Assembly (NCBI RefSeq): GCF_001042905.1 | Contig: NZ_JYLB01000003.1 | Coordinates: 186,001 to 250,000 of the forward strand | DNA from: Pseudomonas lini | GTDB taxonomy: Bacteria > Pseudomonadota > Gammaproteobacteria > Pseudomonadales > Pseudomonadaceae | Direction: 5' to 3' | Length of the DNA: 64,000 nucleotides | Part shown: piece by piece, positions 1 through 8,898 of the stretch | Layout: each line of letters begins with the position of its first letter | Numbering within the stretch: position 1 is the first letter of the stretch | Notes under the pieces: generated by a model | Told to the model about the DNA's origin: nothing | What the model saw: only the letters and a program-made list of their open reading frames with translations | The model's database searches: none | Program-made: the position numbers and the translations under genes

Positions 1-1
1 C

Positions 2-1096
2 CTGGTCGGCGTGTCCATGGCACTCGGCGCATTTCTCGCTGGTTTGCTGCTGGCGGATTCCGAATACCGTCACGAACTGGAAGCGCAGATCGAGCCGTTC
101 AAGGGGCTGCTGCTGGGGCTGTTTTTCATCAGCGTCGGCATGGGCGCCAACTTGAGTTTGCTGCTCAGCGCGCCGATTGCGGTGCTGGGGCTGACCGTGC
201 TGTTGATCGCGATCAAGCTGCCGCTGCTGTTTGTGGTCGGTCGACTGGCCGGGGGCTTGGGCAAGGTCAATGCGATTCGTTTGGGGATTGTGCTGGCGGC
301 CGGTGGTGAGTTTGCCTTTGTGGTGTTCAAGATCGGCCGGGATCAGGGCTTGTTCGACCCGCGCCTCTACGACTTGCTAGTGCTGACCATCACCCTCTCG
401 ATGGCGCTGACACCGCTGTTGTTGCTGGCCTGCGCACGACTGGTCAAACCCAAGGTTCAACCGGTAGAGGTGCCGCAGAAGTTTCGCGAAATCGACACCG
501 ACACACCACGCGTGGTCATTGCCGGCATGGGCCGGATGGGGCAGATCGTGGCGCGGATTCTACGGGCCCAGAACATCAAGTTCGTCGCCCTCGACACGTC
601 GGTGGAAACCATCGAACTGTCCCGCAGCTTCGGCGGTGTGCCGGTGTTCTACGGCGACCCGATGCGCCCGGAAATCCTCAGCGCCGCCAAGGTCGAGCAA
701 GCGGAGTTCTTTGTGATTGCCACCGATGATCCGGAGACCAATATCAAGACGGCCGAGGTGGTACACAAGCTCTATCCGCACATCAAAATCATCGCCCGCG
801 CCCGAAACCGTCAGCATGTGCACCGGTTGGTGGATGTCGGGGCTCAGGCGGTGCGGGAAACCTATTACTCCAGCCTGGAAATGACCCGGCGGACCCTGGT
901 TGGACTGGGTCTGACGCAGACCCAGGCGGATGCGCGGATCAAGCGCTTTACCCATCACGATGAACAGGTGCTGGAAGCTCAACATGCGGTGTATGACGAT
1001 GCGGCCAAGGTGATGCAGACCGCGCAGGAATCGCGGGCGGAATTGGCAAAATTGTTTGAGTCGGATCAGTTGGAAGAGCAAGCGGGTAAGGTTTGA
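2..1096 (+). CDS. Kef-type potassium:proton antiporter, C-terminal part (5' end outside window)
   Basis: This is an inner-membrane glutathione-regulated-type K+/H+ antiporter of the CPA2 family; such proteins export K+ during electrophile stress. The reading frame is already open at base 2, so the N-terminal half is missing; about 364 residues of an expected 600 are visible. The first roughly 145 visible residues are hydrophobic membrane helices ending the exchanger domain. An RCK_N/TrkA-N nucleotide-binding domain follows, starting with the Rossmann glycines in VVIAGMGRMGQ near visible residue 170. The stretch VFYGDPMR and the IIARARN region match the KefB/KefC pattern. A charged tail ends the protein. 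Whether it is KefB, KefC or a YbaL-like paralogue cannot be decided without the N-terminus. Confidence 0.85.
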   Translation: MVGVSMALGAFLAGLLLADSEYRHELEAQIEPFKGLLLGLFFISVGMGANLSLLLSAPIAVLGLTVLLIAIKLPLLFVVGRLAGGLGKVNAIRLGIVLAAGGEFAFVVFKIGRDQGLFDPRLYDLLVLTITLSMALTPLLLLACARLVKPKVQPVEVPQKFREIDTDTPRVVIAGMGRMGQIVARILRAQNIKFVALDTSVETIELSRSFGGVPVFYGDPMRPEILSAAKVEQAEFFVIATDDPETNIKTAEVVHKLYPHIKIIARARNRQHVHRLVDVGAQAVRETYYSSLEMTRRTLVGLGLTQTQADARIKRFTHHDEQVLEAQHAVYDDAAKVMQTAQESRAELAKLFESDQLEEQAGKV

Positions 1097-1102
1097 ACCG
1101 GT

Positions 1103-1210
1103 TCGTTCCCACGCTCTGCGTGGGAATGCCGCCATGGACGCTCTGCGTCCGCTCTTGAAATGTGACGCAGAGCGTCACGGGATGCATTCCCACGCAGAGC
1201 GTGGGAACGA
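1103..1210. repeat. Palindromic intergenic repeat, GTTCCCACGCTCTGCGTGGGAA type
   Basis: The unit CGTTCCCACGCTCTGCGTGG opens the element and its reverse complement closes it. An inner inverted pair (ACGCTCTGCGTC / GACGCAGAGCGT) lies between. It fills the gap between the Kef-type gene and alkC and can fold into a long cruciform or RNA hairpin. It is a different family from the other REPs in the window. It may also act as a transcript end for the upstream gene. Confidence 0.8.
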
Positions 1211-1231
1211 TCATTTGGCAAGGAACCCACA

Positions 1232-2329
1232 ATGGCAGACCAAACCTCCCCCGCCCTGAAGGAAATCTTCAACGCCGAACGCCTCGCGCACATCGCCACC
1301 GAGATGACGGCGGTCTATCCCGGGTTCGACGCGAAGGCCTTCCTGAAGCTGGCCAAAACCGGCCTGGCGAAGTTGTCAGTCATGCAACGCATGGCCCGCG
1401 TCAGCGAATGCCTGCACGCGGTATTGCCACTTGGTTATGAAGAATCCCTCGACGTCTTGCGCGCCCTCGCCCCGCGCCTCAACAGCGCCTTCGTCAGTAT
1501 GTTTTTACCGCATTACGTCGCGACCTACGGCGCTCATACGTTCGACCTGTCGATGAATGCGCTCAAATATTTCACAGCCTTCGGCTCATCTGAATTCGCG
1601 ATTCGGCACTTCCTGCGCAGCGATATCGAACGCTCGTTGGCGCTGATGCACGATTGGTCGCTGGATGAAAACGAACACGTCCGGCGCCTGGCCAGCGAAG
1701 GCAGCCGACCGCGCCTGCCCTGGTCGTTCCGCCTGGAACCGGTCCAGGCCAACCCGACACTGGCGGCTGCGATCCTCGACAACCTCAAGGCCGACGACAG
1801 CCTCTACGTGCGCAAATCCGTGGCCAACCACCTCAATGACATCACCAAGGATCATCCCGAGTGGGTGCTGGCGCTGATCGAGGGCTGGTCGCTGGAAAAC
1901 AAGCACACAGCGTGGATCGCCAGACACGCTCTGCGCAGTTTGATCAAACAAGGTAACCAGCGGGCGCTGGCAATCATTGGCGCGGGCGGCAAGCCCGAGG
2001 TTGAAATCATTGATGTGAAGATCGAACCAGCGGTGATTCGTCTGGGGGAGAAAATCACCCTGTCCTTCACGGTGAAATCCACGGTCCCGGAGAGTCAGCG
2101 ACTGGTGATCGATTACGCCATTGATTACGTCAAAGCCAATGGCAGCACGTCGGCGAAGGTGTTCAAGCTCAAGGCGACGACGCTGCCCGGCAAAGCCACC
2201 GAATCCATTGCACGTAGCCAGCACATCAAAGAACTCACCACCCGAAAGCATTACCTGGGCTTGCACGCCGTGCACGTTCTGGTCAACGGCGAACGGCTGG
2301 CCAGCACGGCATTCGAAATCCTCGCCTGA
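1232..2329 (+). CDS. alkC: AlkC-type DNA glycosylase (HEAT-like repeats plus Ig-like domain)
   Basis: This is a base-excision-repair glycosylase that removes alkylated bases such as 3-methyladenine from DNA without flipping the base. Residues 1 to about 255 are alpha-helical HEAT-like repeats of the AlkC/AlkD fold. Residues from about 260 (EVEIIDVKIEP) to 365 are predominantly beta and read as the Ig-like domain found in the AlkC-alpha class, which includes the P. fluorescens enzyme. The full length of 365 residues fits that class. The protein is cytoplasmic and appears to be a single-gene transcript between two palindromic repeats. The start ATG at 1232 follows GGCAAGGAACCC, a usable ribosome-binding site. 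Confidence 0.85.
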   Translation: MADQTSPALKEIFNAERLAHIATEMTAVYPGFDAKAFLKLAKTGLAKLSVMQRMARVSECLHAVLPLGYEESLDVLRALAPRLNSAFVSMFLPHYVATYGAHTFDLSMNALKYFTAFGSSEFAIRHFLRSDIERSLALMHDWSLDENEHVRRLASEGSRPRLPWSFRLEPVQANPTLAAAILDNLKADDSLYVRKSVANHLNDITKDHPEWVLALIEGWSLENKHTAWIARHALRSLIKQGNQRALAIIGAGGKPEVEIIDVKIEPAVIRLGEKITLSFTVKSTVPESQRLVIDYAIDYVKANGSTSAKVFKLKATTLPGKATESIARSQHIKELTTRKHYLGLHAVHVLVNGERLASTAFEILA

Positions 2330-2360
2330 GCGCCACAGCCTTCGCTTGAAATACGGTCCC

Positions 2361-2442
2361 TGTAGGAGCGAGGCTTGCCCGCGAAGGCGTCAGGTCTGGC
2401 ATACCGCGTTATCGTTCTTCGCGGGCAAGCCTCGCTCCTACA
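2361..2442. repeat. REP palindrome (TGTAGGAGCGAGGCTTGCCCGCGAA type)
   Basis: Two inverted arms, TGTAGGAGCGAGGCTTGCCC and its complement, flank about 35 bases. This is the typical REP doublet of fluorescent pseudomonads and lies between convergent genes. Confidence 0.9.
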
Positions 2443-2461
2443 ATGGGAATGCAGCCCACAC

Positions 2462-2821
2462 CTACTCAGGCGTATCAATGTTATCCAACACCCGGTTCGC
2501 AGTGATCTCCGCCATCATGATGCTGTTTGAAATGCCCAGCAGCGCGTGCCGCGACTCACCTTCCAGATGATCCACCAACTGATGGACCATCACATCAACC
2601 GAGGCCAGCGTCTCGACCAAAAAAACCGCCAGGGTTTCGGTAGTCGCCTCTGGGTCCACGGCAAATAGCTTGCTGGGTTTACGCGCGGCGGCTTTGATGT
2701 CGGCATTCGACGGGAAGTGGAAGTCGAGGGCGCGTTTGGCGGCCTCATTGGGTTCTTTTGAATCGGGTTCATACGGGGATATCGGATCGGTGTCCGGCGG
2801 ATTTGGCGTAGGTTTGATCAT
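2462..2821 (-). CDS. DUF6124-like small Pseudomonas protein
   Basis: A 119-residue soluble protein with a Pro/Asp/Ser-rich N-terminus (MIKPTPNPPDTDP, then SPYEPDSKEPNEAAKRALD). A helical C-terminal half contains ETLASVDVMVHQLVDHLEGE and NSIMMAEITANRVLD. The pattern is that of a Pseudomonas-restricted small-protein family (DUF6124, related to DUF3077) of unknown function; the family name is from memory. There is no signal peptide or membrane helix. The start is supported by CAGGAG a few bases upstream on the minus strand. It is preceded by a long, strongly structured leader. Confidence 0.75.
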   Translation of the reverse strand: MIKPTPNPPDTDPISPYEPDSKEPNEAAKRALDFHFPSNADIKAAARKPSKLFAVDPEATTETLAVFLVETLASVDVMVHQLVDHLEGESRHALLGISNSIMMAEITANRVLDNIDTPE

Positions 2822-3060
2822 GAAGAAACTCCTGATTGTTCATTAGGAGCTACCCGCATCACTTGCAGATGATGGGTGGCAGCTATGTGCGGGTCTGCAA
2901 GACCGGGAAACCAGGAACCCGGCAGATCCGAAGATCTCCCGCACAAAGCCGCCATTTCGCGGACATAAACGAGCGTCCTTTGGCAGGGCTATGCGACTGG
3001 TATTCCGGCGGGCTTGCAGACCCGATCACTGATGAGCAGTGACAGGAATCAAGTTACCGA
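2822..3060 (-). promoter_or_regulatory. Highly structured leader upstream of the DUF6124-like gene
   Basis: The region holds several stacked inverted repeats. An 8-bp outer stem pairs TGTGCGGG (2886-2893) with CCCGCACA (2938-2945). Inside it CCGGG (2903-2907) faces CCCGG (2918-2922), and AGATC-CGAA-GATCT forms a tetraloop hairpin (2924-2937). Further upstream of the gene lie CGGG/CCCG (3009-3024) and CACTG/CAGTG (3027-3041). An imperfect stem at about 2849-2883 lies next to the start codon. The word TTGCAGA/TCTGCAA recurs in three of the units. It looks like a structured 5' UTR or small RNA; no known riboswitch class was recognised. The stretch 3061-3203 shows nothing further. Confidence 0.5.
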
Positions 3061-3203
3061 GCGACCCCTAGACGCACAAGCCGGCGGATTCTGTCTTACG
3101 TGTAGGGGGTGGCGCAAGGCGTTGTAGCCCTTAGGTGGTAACTGCAAGCTTCATTTAAACGATCGCGATTTTTCTTGTTTAAATGGGCTGTAGGCTAGGT
3201 TGG

Positions 3204-3410
3204 TCAACTCGCCAAATAATACGCAACCAAAGCACTGGCATGGCCATGTCCCATACCGTGTTCAGCCTTCAGCCAGGCCACCATTTCCATATGTTTCTTT
3301 CCGCTCACTGTTCCAAGCAGATCCAGCCAGTGGCTGATGGGCTGGCCATATTTTTTCTCGATTGACGGGAAGTACGACGCCGGGCCTTTCACTTTTGTGT
3401 CGTCGGTCAT
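3204..3410 (-). CDS. DUF4287 domain protein
   Basis: A 68-residue protein starting MTDDTKVKGPASYFPSIEKK. The segment SIEKKYGQPISHWLDLL followed by KHMEMVAWLKAEHGMGHGHA is characteristic of the DUF4287 fold, a short helical domain of unknown function. The start at 3410 has GGGAG upstream; the reading frame extends further upstream but that part has no family resemblance. It stands alone, facing the DUF6124 leader. Function is unknown. Confidence 0.8.
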   Translation of the reverse strand: MTDDTKVKGPASYFPSIEKKYGQPISHWLDLLGTVSGKKHMEMVAWLKAEHGMGHGHASALVAYYLAS

Positions 3411-3537
3411 GCGGCAAGCTCCCTTGTTCGCGGCGGAGTATCGGTGGACGCTCCTTGTCTTCATCCCACGAATTGAAGGCCAGGACGGCTGCGCTGTCCA
3501 GCGGGAACCATTTTGGAAATGAATCCGACACTCTCCC

Positions 3538-3617
3538 AAGATCAAAAGATCGCAGCCTTCGGCAGCTCCTACACCTATCCCTGTAGGAGCTGCCGAAGGC
3601 TGCGATCTTTTGATCTT
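3538..3617. repeat. Palindromic repeat, GATCAAAAGATCGCAGCCTTCGGCAGCTCCTACA type
   Basis: A near-perfect inverted repeat with about 33-base arms around a short centre (CCTATCC). It touches the 3' end of the following LysR gene and probably acts as its transcript-end hairpin. The same unit recurs at 6303-6394 and in part at 11585-11726. Confidence 0.9.
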
Positions 3618-3619
3618 TG

Positions 3620-4504
3620 TTATCCCAGCAACAAGCCCTGCTCGCGCTCACACAACTCCACCACGTAATCCCACAACACCCGCAGCCGCACGGACTTGTG
3701 CAGCTCGCGCCGCGTACTGATCCAGTAACTGCGCTGGATGCTTTCATCCGGCAGCAACGGCACCAAGTCCGGATCGGCGCTGGCCATGTAGCACGGCAGC
3801 ACGGCGATCCCCAGGCCCGAGCGCGCGGCCTGTTGCTGGGCGATGACGCTGGTGCTGCGGAAGACCACCTGAGGGTTGCGGCAGAAGCTGTTGAGGAACA
3901 TCAGTTCCTGGCTGAACAGCAAGTCGTCGACGTAGCCGATCCACGCATGACGGCCGAGGTCTTCGCGGCTGCGCAGTGGTGGCGAGCGGTCCAGATAAGC
4001 CTGGTTGGCATAGAGCGCCAGTCGGTAATCGGTGAGTTTGCGGGTGACCAGCATGTCGGCGGCCGGGCGTTCCAGGTGAATGCTGATCTCGGCTTCACGG
4101 TTGAGGATGCTGACGAAACGCGGCACCGCCACCAGTTCCACTTCCAGCCCCGGATAGCGTTCGAACAACCCGTTAATGCGACTGGCGAGGAACATGATGC
4201 CTAGCCCTTCCGTCACCCCGACGCGGATCTTGCCCAGCGGCGCGGATGATTGGGTGATTTCTTCCTGAGCCAGCAGCGCGACGTTTTCCATGGCTTCGGC
4301 GTGTTTGAGCAGCGCTTCGCCGGCCGGGGTCAATTCGTAGCCTTGGGCATGCTGGACGAACAGCGCGGTGCCGAGGCTTTTTTCGATGGCTTCGATATGC
4401 CGGGCCACGGTGGCGTGGGTGGTGTTCAAACGGCGAGCGGCGGTCAGCAAGCGGCCGCTGCGCTGCAATTCGAGAAAAAACCGCAGGTCATTCCAGTCGA
4501 ACAT
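3620..4504 (-). CDS. LysR-family transcriptional regulator
   Basis: A 294-residue regulator. The N-terminal winged helix-turn-helix (residues 1-60: DLRFFLELQRSGRLLTAARR, then NTTHATVARHIEAIEKSLG) is followed by a periplasmic-binding-protein-like effector domain. It is transcribed away from the GMC oxidoreductase gene, separated by about 135 bases. By the usual LysR layout it probably controls that oxidoreductase and the MFS transporter behind it. The inducer is unknown. The first helix region differs slightly from the CysB-like majority (TTHATV rather than SQSAVS), as in regulators of the AaeR/YafC branch. Confidence 0.9.
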   Translation of the reverse strand: MFDWNDLRFFLELQRSGRLLTAARRLNTTHATVARHIEAIEKSLGTALFVQHAQGYELTPAGEALLKHAEAMENVALLAQEEITQSSAPLGKIRVGVTEGLGIMFLASRINGLFERYPGLEVELVAVPRFVSILNREAEISIHLERPAADMLVTRKLTDYRLALYANQAYLDRSPPLRSREDLGRHAWIGYVDDLLFSQELMFLNSFCRNPQVVFRSTSVIAQQQAARSGLGIAVLPCYMASADPDLVPLLPDESIQRSYWISTRRELHKSVRLRVLWDYVVELCEREQGLLLG

Positions 4505-4639
4505 GAACCCTCCTTGCCGTTATGCCGTGTGAATGACGCTGTTTGAAAACGCACAGCAGCTGCGTAAAAACTAACATTCTTTTAACGAAAGCTAACAACT
4601 AGGATGACCGACAACAAGAACAACAATACGAGGTCAGGG

Positions 4640-6286
4640 ATGCAGACTTCCCTTGATGAATACGACTACATCGTGGTCGGTGCCGGGCCGGCCGGTTGTT
4701 TGCTGGCCAATCGATTGTCGGCCAACCCGCAACACCGGGTGTTGCTGCTCGAAGCCGGCGGCCGCGATAACTACCCGTGGATTCACATCCCGGTGGGTTA
4801 CCTGTTCTGCATCGGCAATCCGCGCACCGACTGGTGCTTCAAGACCGAAACGCAACCGGGCCTGCAAGGCCGCGCCCTGAGCTATCCGCGCGGCAAGGTG
4901 CTCGGCGGCTGTTCCTCGATCAACGGCATGATCTACATGCGCGGCCAGGCTGGCGATTACGACGGTTGGGCGGCCGAGGGCAATACCGGTTGGGGCTGGC
5001 AAGACGTGCTGCCCCTGTTCAAACAAAGCGAAAACCATTTTGCCGGCGACTCGGAGTTTCATGGCGCTGCCGGCGAATGGCGGATCGAACGGCAGCGGCT
5101 GTCATGGCCGATCCTCGACGCCTTCCGCACGGCGGCCGAGCAAAGCGGCATCGCCAGCATCGATGACTTCAATCAGGGCGACAACGAAGGCTGCGGCTAT
5201 TTCCAGGTCAACCAGAAAGCCGGGATCCGCTGGAACGCGGCCAAGGCGTTTCTCAAACCAATCCGCCACCGTGCCAATCTGACGGTGCTGACCGACGTCG
5301 AAGTCGACCGCGTGCTGCTGGAAAACGGCCGTGCCTCAGCGGTCAGCGCACGTTGGCAAGACCAGGCGAAAACCTTCAAGGCGCGTAAGGAAATCGTCCT
5401 GTGTGCCGGCTCCGTCGGCTCACCGGGCATTCTCCAGCGTTCCGGCATCGGCCCTCGCCCGCTCCTGCAAAAGCTGGGCATCGGCGTTGCCCATGAACTG
5501 CCTGGCGTGGGCGGCAACCTGCAGGACCATCTGCAACTGCGGCTGATCTACAAACTGGAAAAAGCCCGCACCCTGAACCAGATTGCCGGCACGCTGTGGG
5601 GCAAGATGGGCATGGGCCTGCGTTATCTGTATGACCGCAGCGGCCCGCTGTCCATGGCGCCGAGCCAACTCGGCGCCTTCGCTCGTTCGGGACCGGAACA
5701 AACCTCGGCGAACCTCGAATACCACGTGCAACCGTTGTCGCTGGAGCGTTTCGGCGAGCCGCTGCACGCCTTCCCCGCGTTCACTGCATCGGTCTGCGAT
5801 CTGCGCCCGCAAAGCCGTGGCCGGATAGACATTCGCTCCGCCGATCCGCGGGAAGCGCCGCTGATTCAGCCCAACTACCTGAGCCATCCCGAAGACTTGC
5901 GAGTGGCAGCCGATGCCATCCGACTCACCCGCCGCATCGTCTCCGCGCCCGCCTTGCAAGCGTTCAAACCGGTCGAGTACCTGCCCGGCGACAGTTTGCA
6001 GAGTGAAGAGCAATTGCACGAAGCCGCCGCCCGGATCGGCACGACGATTTTCCACCCGGTGGGCACCTGCCGGATGGGCAATGATGCGGACGCGGTGGTC
6101 GACGCCGAGCTGCGTGTCCACGGCATTCCCGGCCTGCGCATCGCCGACGCCTCGATCATGCCGCGCATCACCTCGGGCAATACCTGTTCGCCGACGTTGA
6201 TGATCGCCGAGAAAGCCGCGCAGCTGATCCTCAGCCCCAACACAAGGAGCGTGCCCCCCGAAAAACAACAGACCACACCGGCCTGA
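4640..6286 (+). CDS. GMC-family FAD-dependent oxidoreductase (choline/alcohol dehydrogenase-like)
   Basis: A glucose-methanol-choline flavoprotein that oxidises an alcohol to an aldehyde or ketone. The FAD-binding motif VVGAGPAGC is at residues 12-20, and the first GMC signature GGCSSINGMIYMRG is near residue 95. The C-terminal domain carries the catalytic histidine in IFHPVGTCRMG and a final SGNTCSPTLMIAEK block. Length is 548 residues from ATG 4640, which has GAGG six bases upstream; an in-frame ATG at 4604 has AGG directly against it and is less likely. The substrate is unknown. Choline is one possibility, but no betaine genes are adjacent; the downstream MFS gene suggests import of the substrate. 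Confidence 0.9.
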   Translation: MQTSLDEYDYIVVGAGPAGCLLANRLSANPQHRVLLLEAGGRDNYPWIHIPVGYLFCIGNPRTDWCFKTETQPGLQGRALSYPRGKVLGGCSSINGMIYMRGQAGDYDGWAAEGNTGWGWQDVLPLFKQSENHFAGDSEFHGAAGEWRIERQRLSWPILDAFRTAAEQSGIASIDDFNQGDNEGCGYFQVNQKAGIRWNAAKAFLKPIRHRANLTVLTDVEVDRVLLENGRASAVSARWQDQAKTFKARKEIVLCAGSVGSPGILQRSGIGPRPLLQKLGIGVAHELPGVGGNLQDHLQLRLIYKLEKARTLNQIAGTLWGKMGMGLRYLYDRSGPLSMAPSQLGAFARSGPEQTSANLEYHVQPLSLERFGEPLHAFPAFTASVCDLRPQSRGRIDIRSADPREAPLIQPNYLSHPEDLRVAADAIRLTRRIVSAPALQAFKPVEYLPGDSLQSEEQLHEAAARIGTTIFHPVGTCRMGNDADAVVDAELRVHGIPGLRIADASIMPRITSGNTCSPTLMIAEKAAQLILSPNTRSVPPEKQQTTPA

Positions 6287-6302
6287 AGCAACGCGCAATC
6301 CA

Positions 6303-6394
6303 TGTAGGAGCTGGCGAAGCCTGCGATCTCTTGGCGTCCTTGAAGGCGCTGAAAGATCAAGATCAAAAGATCGCAGCCTTCGGCAGCTCCTACA
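6303..6394. repeat. REP-like palindrome (TGTAGGAGCTG...CAGCTCCTACA)
   Basis: Inverted arms TGTAGGAGCTGGCGAAGCCT and GATCGCAGCCTTCGGCAGCT lie around an asymmetric centre. Same family as the element at 3538. It lies between the GMC oxidoreductase gene and the MFS gene. Confidence 0.85.
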
Positions 6395-6494
6395 GGGAAG
6401 GAGTACACCCGATACATCGACAGTAGCGGCACCTGCCCACAAGGTTGGCGCCGACAGTGGAACAACAAAAACAATCACTGTGAGGGATACCGAT

Positions 6495-8117
6495 ATGTCA
6501 GAACATGTTCAGCCCCTGGAAGCCGTCCGCAGCGCCGGCACCAGTCAGGAAACCCAAAAAGTCATCTTCGCTTCGTCACTCGGGACGGTGTTCGAGTGGT
6601 ACGACTTTTTCCTCTACGGCGCCCTCGCGGCGGTCATCAGCAAACAGTTTTTCGCCGGGGTCAACGACACCACGGCGTTCATCTTCGCGCTGATGGCCTT
6701 CGCCGCCGGCTTCATCGTGCGGCCGTTCGGTGCGTTGGTGTTCGGCCGCTTGGGGGACATGATCGGGCGCAAATACACGTTCCTCGCCACTATTGTCCTC
6801 ATGGGCGTGGCGACCTTCTGCGTCGGCTTGCTGCCGACTTACGCCAGTATCGGCATCGCCGCGCCGATCATCCTCGTGGTGCTGCGCATGCTCCAGGGTC
6901 TGGCGCTGGGCGGTGAGTATGGCGGCGCTGCCACTTACGTCGCCGAACACGCACCGATGGGCAAACGCGGTTTCCACACCAGCTGGATTCAGTCCACCGC
7001 CACCCTCGGTTTGCTGCTGTCGCTGCTGGTGGTGCTCGGCTGCCGCTACTTCACCGGTGACCAGTTCGAAGTCTGGGGCTGGCGCATTCCGTTTCTGTTT
7101 TCAATCGTGCTGCTGGGCATCTCGACCTGGATTCGCTTGAGCCTGCATGAGTCGCCTGCGTTCGTGAAAATGAAAGAAGAAGGCAAACTCTGCAAGTCGC
7201 CGCTGCGCGACTCCTTCGGCAAATGGGACAACCTCAAAGTGGTGCTGATTGCGCTGTTCAGCATCAACGCCGGGCAAGCGGTGACCTTCTACGCGGCGCA
7301 GTTCTATGTGCTGTTCTTCCTCACCCAGTTCCTGAAAATGGACCCGGCCCTGGCCAACAGTCTGCTGATCGTCAGCGTGATCATCGGCGCACCGTTCTTC
7401 ATCTTTTTTGGCTGGCTGTCGGACAAGGTCGGGCGCAAACCGGTGCTGATGATCGGCCTGTTGCTGGCCACCGCCCTGTACTTCCCGATCTTCAAGACCC
7501 TGGCCCATTACGCCAACCCGGCCATCGACCAAGCCAGCCGCCAGGCACCGATCACCGTGCTGGCCGACCCGGCCACCTGCACCTTCCAGTTCGACCCGGT
7601 GGGCAAGGCTAAATTTGATAGCCCGTGCGACAAGGTCAAAACCTTCCTGGTCAAACAAGGCCTGCCCTACAACAGCGAAGCGGCCCCGGCGGGCAGCGCC
7701 GTGCAGATCAGCATCGGCGAGGTGAAAATCGATGGTTACGATGAAGCAGCCCTGCGCGGCGCGGTGACTCTGGCCGGGTATCCGTCACAAGCCGACACCC
7801 AGCAGATCAACAAACCAATGATCGTGGCGCTGATCGTCGCGCTGATCATCATCTCCGCCATGTGCTACGGCCCGCTGGCGGCGCTGATGGTCGAACTGTT
7901 CCCGACCCGTATCCGCTACACGTCCATGTCCCTGCCCTACCACATTGGTAACGGTTGGTTCGGTGGTTTTCTGCCGACGGTGTCGTTTGCCCTGGTGGTG
8001 TATACCGGGGATATTTTCTACGGGCTGTGGTACCCGGTGGTGATTACCGGGGTGAGTCTGGTGGTGGGGATGATCTGTTTGCGTGAGACCAAGAATGTGG
8101 ATCTGGACAAGAACTGA
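6495..8117 (+). CDS. MFS transporter, metabolite:H+ symporter (ProP/KgtP-like) family
   Basis: An inner-membrane proton symporter for an organic solute. The MHS signature is clear: SLGTVFEWYDFFLYG at the start, RPFGALVFGRLGDMIGRK after TM2-3, and the second RxxGR-type loop GWLSDKVGRKPV. Twelve helices are expected. An extra hydrophilic segment of about 95 residues containing two cysteines (TCTF and SPCDK) is inserted before the last helices; this makes the protein 540 residues rather than the 430-500 usual for MHS proteins. The start ATG 6495 has GAGGG nine bases upstream. It probably moves the substrate or product of the GMC oxidoreductase, with which it may be co-transcribed. Confidence 0.88.
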   Translation: MSEHVQPLEAVRSAGTSQETQKVIFASSLGTVFEWYDFFLYGALAAVISKQFFAGVNDTTAFIFALMAFAAGFIVRPFGALVFGRLGDMIGRKYTFLATIVLMGVATFCVGLLPTYASIGIAAPIILVVLRMLQGLALGGEYGGAATYVAEHAPMGKRGFHTSWIQSTATLGLLLSLLVVLGCRYFTGDQFEVWGWRIPFLFSIVLLGISTWIRLSLHESPAFVKMKEEGKLCKSPLRDSFGKWDNLKVVLIALFSINAGQAVTFYAAQFYVLFFLTQFLKMDPALANSLLIVSVIIGAPFFIFFGWLSDKVGRKPVLMIGLLLATALYFPIFKTLAHYANPAIDQASRQAPITVLADPATCTFQFDPVGKAKFDSPCDKVKTFLVKQGLPYNSEAAPAGSAVQISIGEVKIDGYDEAALRGAVTLAGYPSQADTQQINKPMIVALIVALIIISAMCYGPLAALMVELFPTRIRYTSMSLPYHIGNGWFGGFLPTVSFALVVYTGDIFYGLWYPVVITGVSLVVGMICLRETKNVDLDKN

Positions 8118-8145
8118 CGGCACGAACCTCTAGCCCAGGCTTACC

Positions 8146-8235
8146 TGTGGGAGCGGGCTTGCTCGCGAAAAGGGAGTGTCAGTCGACATTAATGTTGCCT
8201 GGCACACCGCCTTCGCGAGCAAGCCCGCTCCCACA
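8146..8235. repeat. REP palindrome (TGTGGGAGCGGGCTTGCTCGCGAA type)
   Basis: Classical REP doublet: TGTGGGAGCGGGCTTGCTCG and its complement separated by about 40 bases, located between convergent genes. Confidence 0.93.
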
Positions 8236-8284
8236 TGGATTGCGTTCAGGCAACAAGCCTTCTGGCCACAATGCTTTCTGCACC

Positions 8285-8647
8285 TCAGGTATCAAGTACC
8301 TCAAACGTCACTTCTTCAGGATAAAACGCCACATACCCGCCAATCTGCGCGACTGACACCTTCGGGTGCTCATAACTCCATACCGCATTGGCACCTTCAT
8401 GCCCGGGGATTTGCAGGCTGAAATAACTGGCATCGCCCTTGTACGGGCAATAGCTGGTGTGGTCGGTGCGGGCGAAATATTGTTCGGCGATGTCCTCGCG
8501 GGGGATGTAGTACACCGGAGGATAATTGGCCTCATGCATGACCAGCGCCCGAGTGGATGACGCCACTTGAATGCCATGGAACTTCACCACCACGCAGCCG
8601 GGTTGAGGGCTGATGGCGATGGGATTACCGGGTCCGGGGGCTTTCAT
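8285..8647 (-). CDS. DUF427 domain protein
   Basis: A 120-residue single-domain protein of the DUF427 family (beta-tent fold, unknown function). The family pattern is visible in VVVKFHGIQVASSTRAL, PPVYYIPREDI, TSYCPYKGDASYF and the final AVWSYEHP-K-VAQI-GYVAFYPEEV. Start ATG 8647 is preceded by GAGGATC on the minus strand; an upstream extension of the frame shows no homology. It is convergent with the MFS gene and divergent from topB. Confidence 0.9.
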   Translation of the reverse strand: MKAPGPGNPIAISPQPGCVVVKFHGIQVASSTRALVMHEANYPPVYYIPREDIAEQYFARTDHTSYCPYKGDASYFSLQIPGHEGANAVWSYEHPKVSVAQIGGYVAFYPEEVTFEVLDT

Positions 8648-8898
8648 AGAACAGGATCCTCTGTCGCTGCTGCGCTGTATCGCGATCCGACAGGTATACC
8701 TCATGTTTCGGCATCGCGACTGCTTCACAGCCGAACGGAGCTTGCTTGGGCTACAGTGAGGTCCCCAAAACAGCATGCCCCAACCTGCTGTCATCAACCG
8801 CAACAGCTTAAGCTGTACATCCATACAGATAAAGATTGCTCCATCGCTCATCAAACGCCATTCTGTCAGCCTCTGAACACTGATCGACGATGGTGGTT

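Noticed and set aside
4604..4639. Earlier ATG of the GMC oxidoreductase
   Set aside because: AGG abuts the codon without a spacer, and the 12 extra residues (Asn-rich) are not part of the family start.
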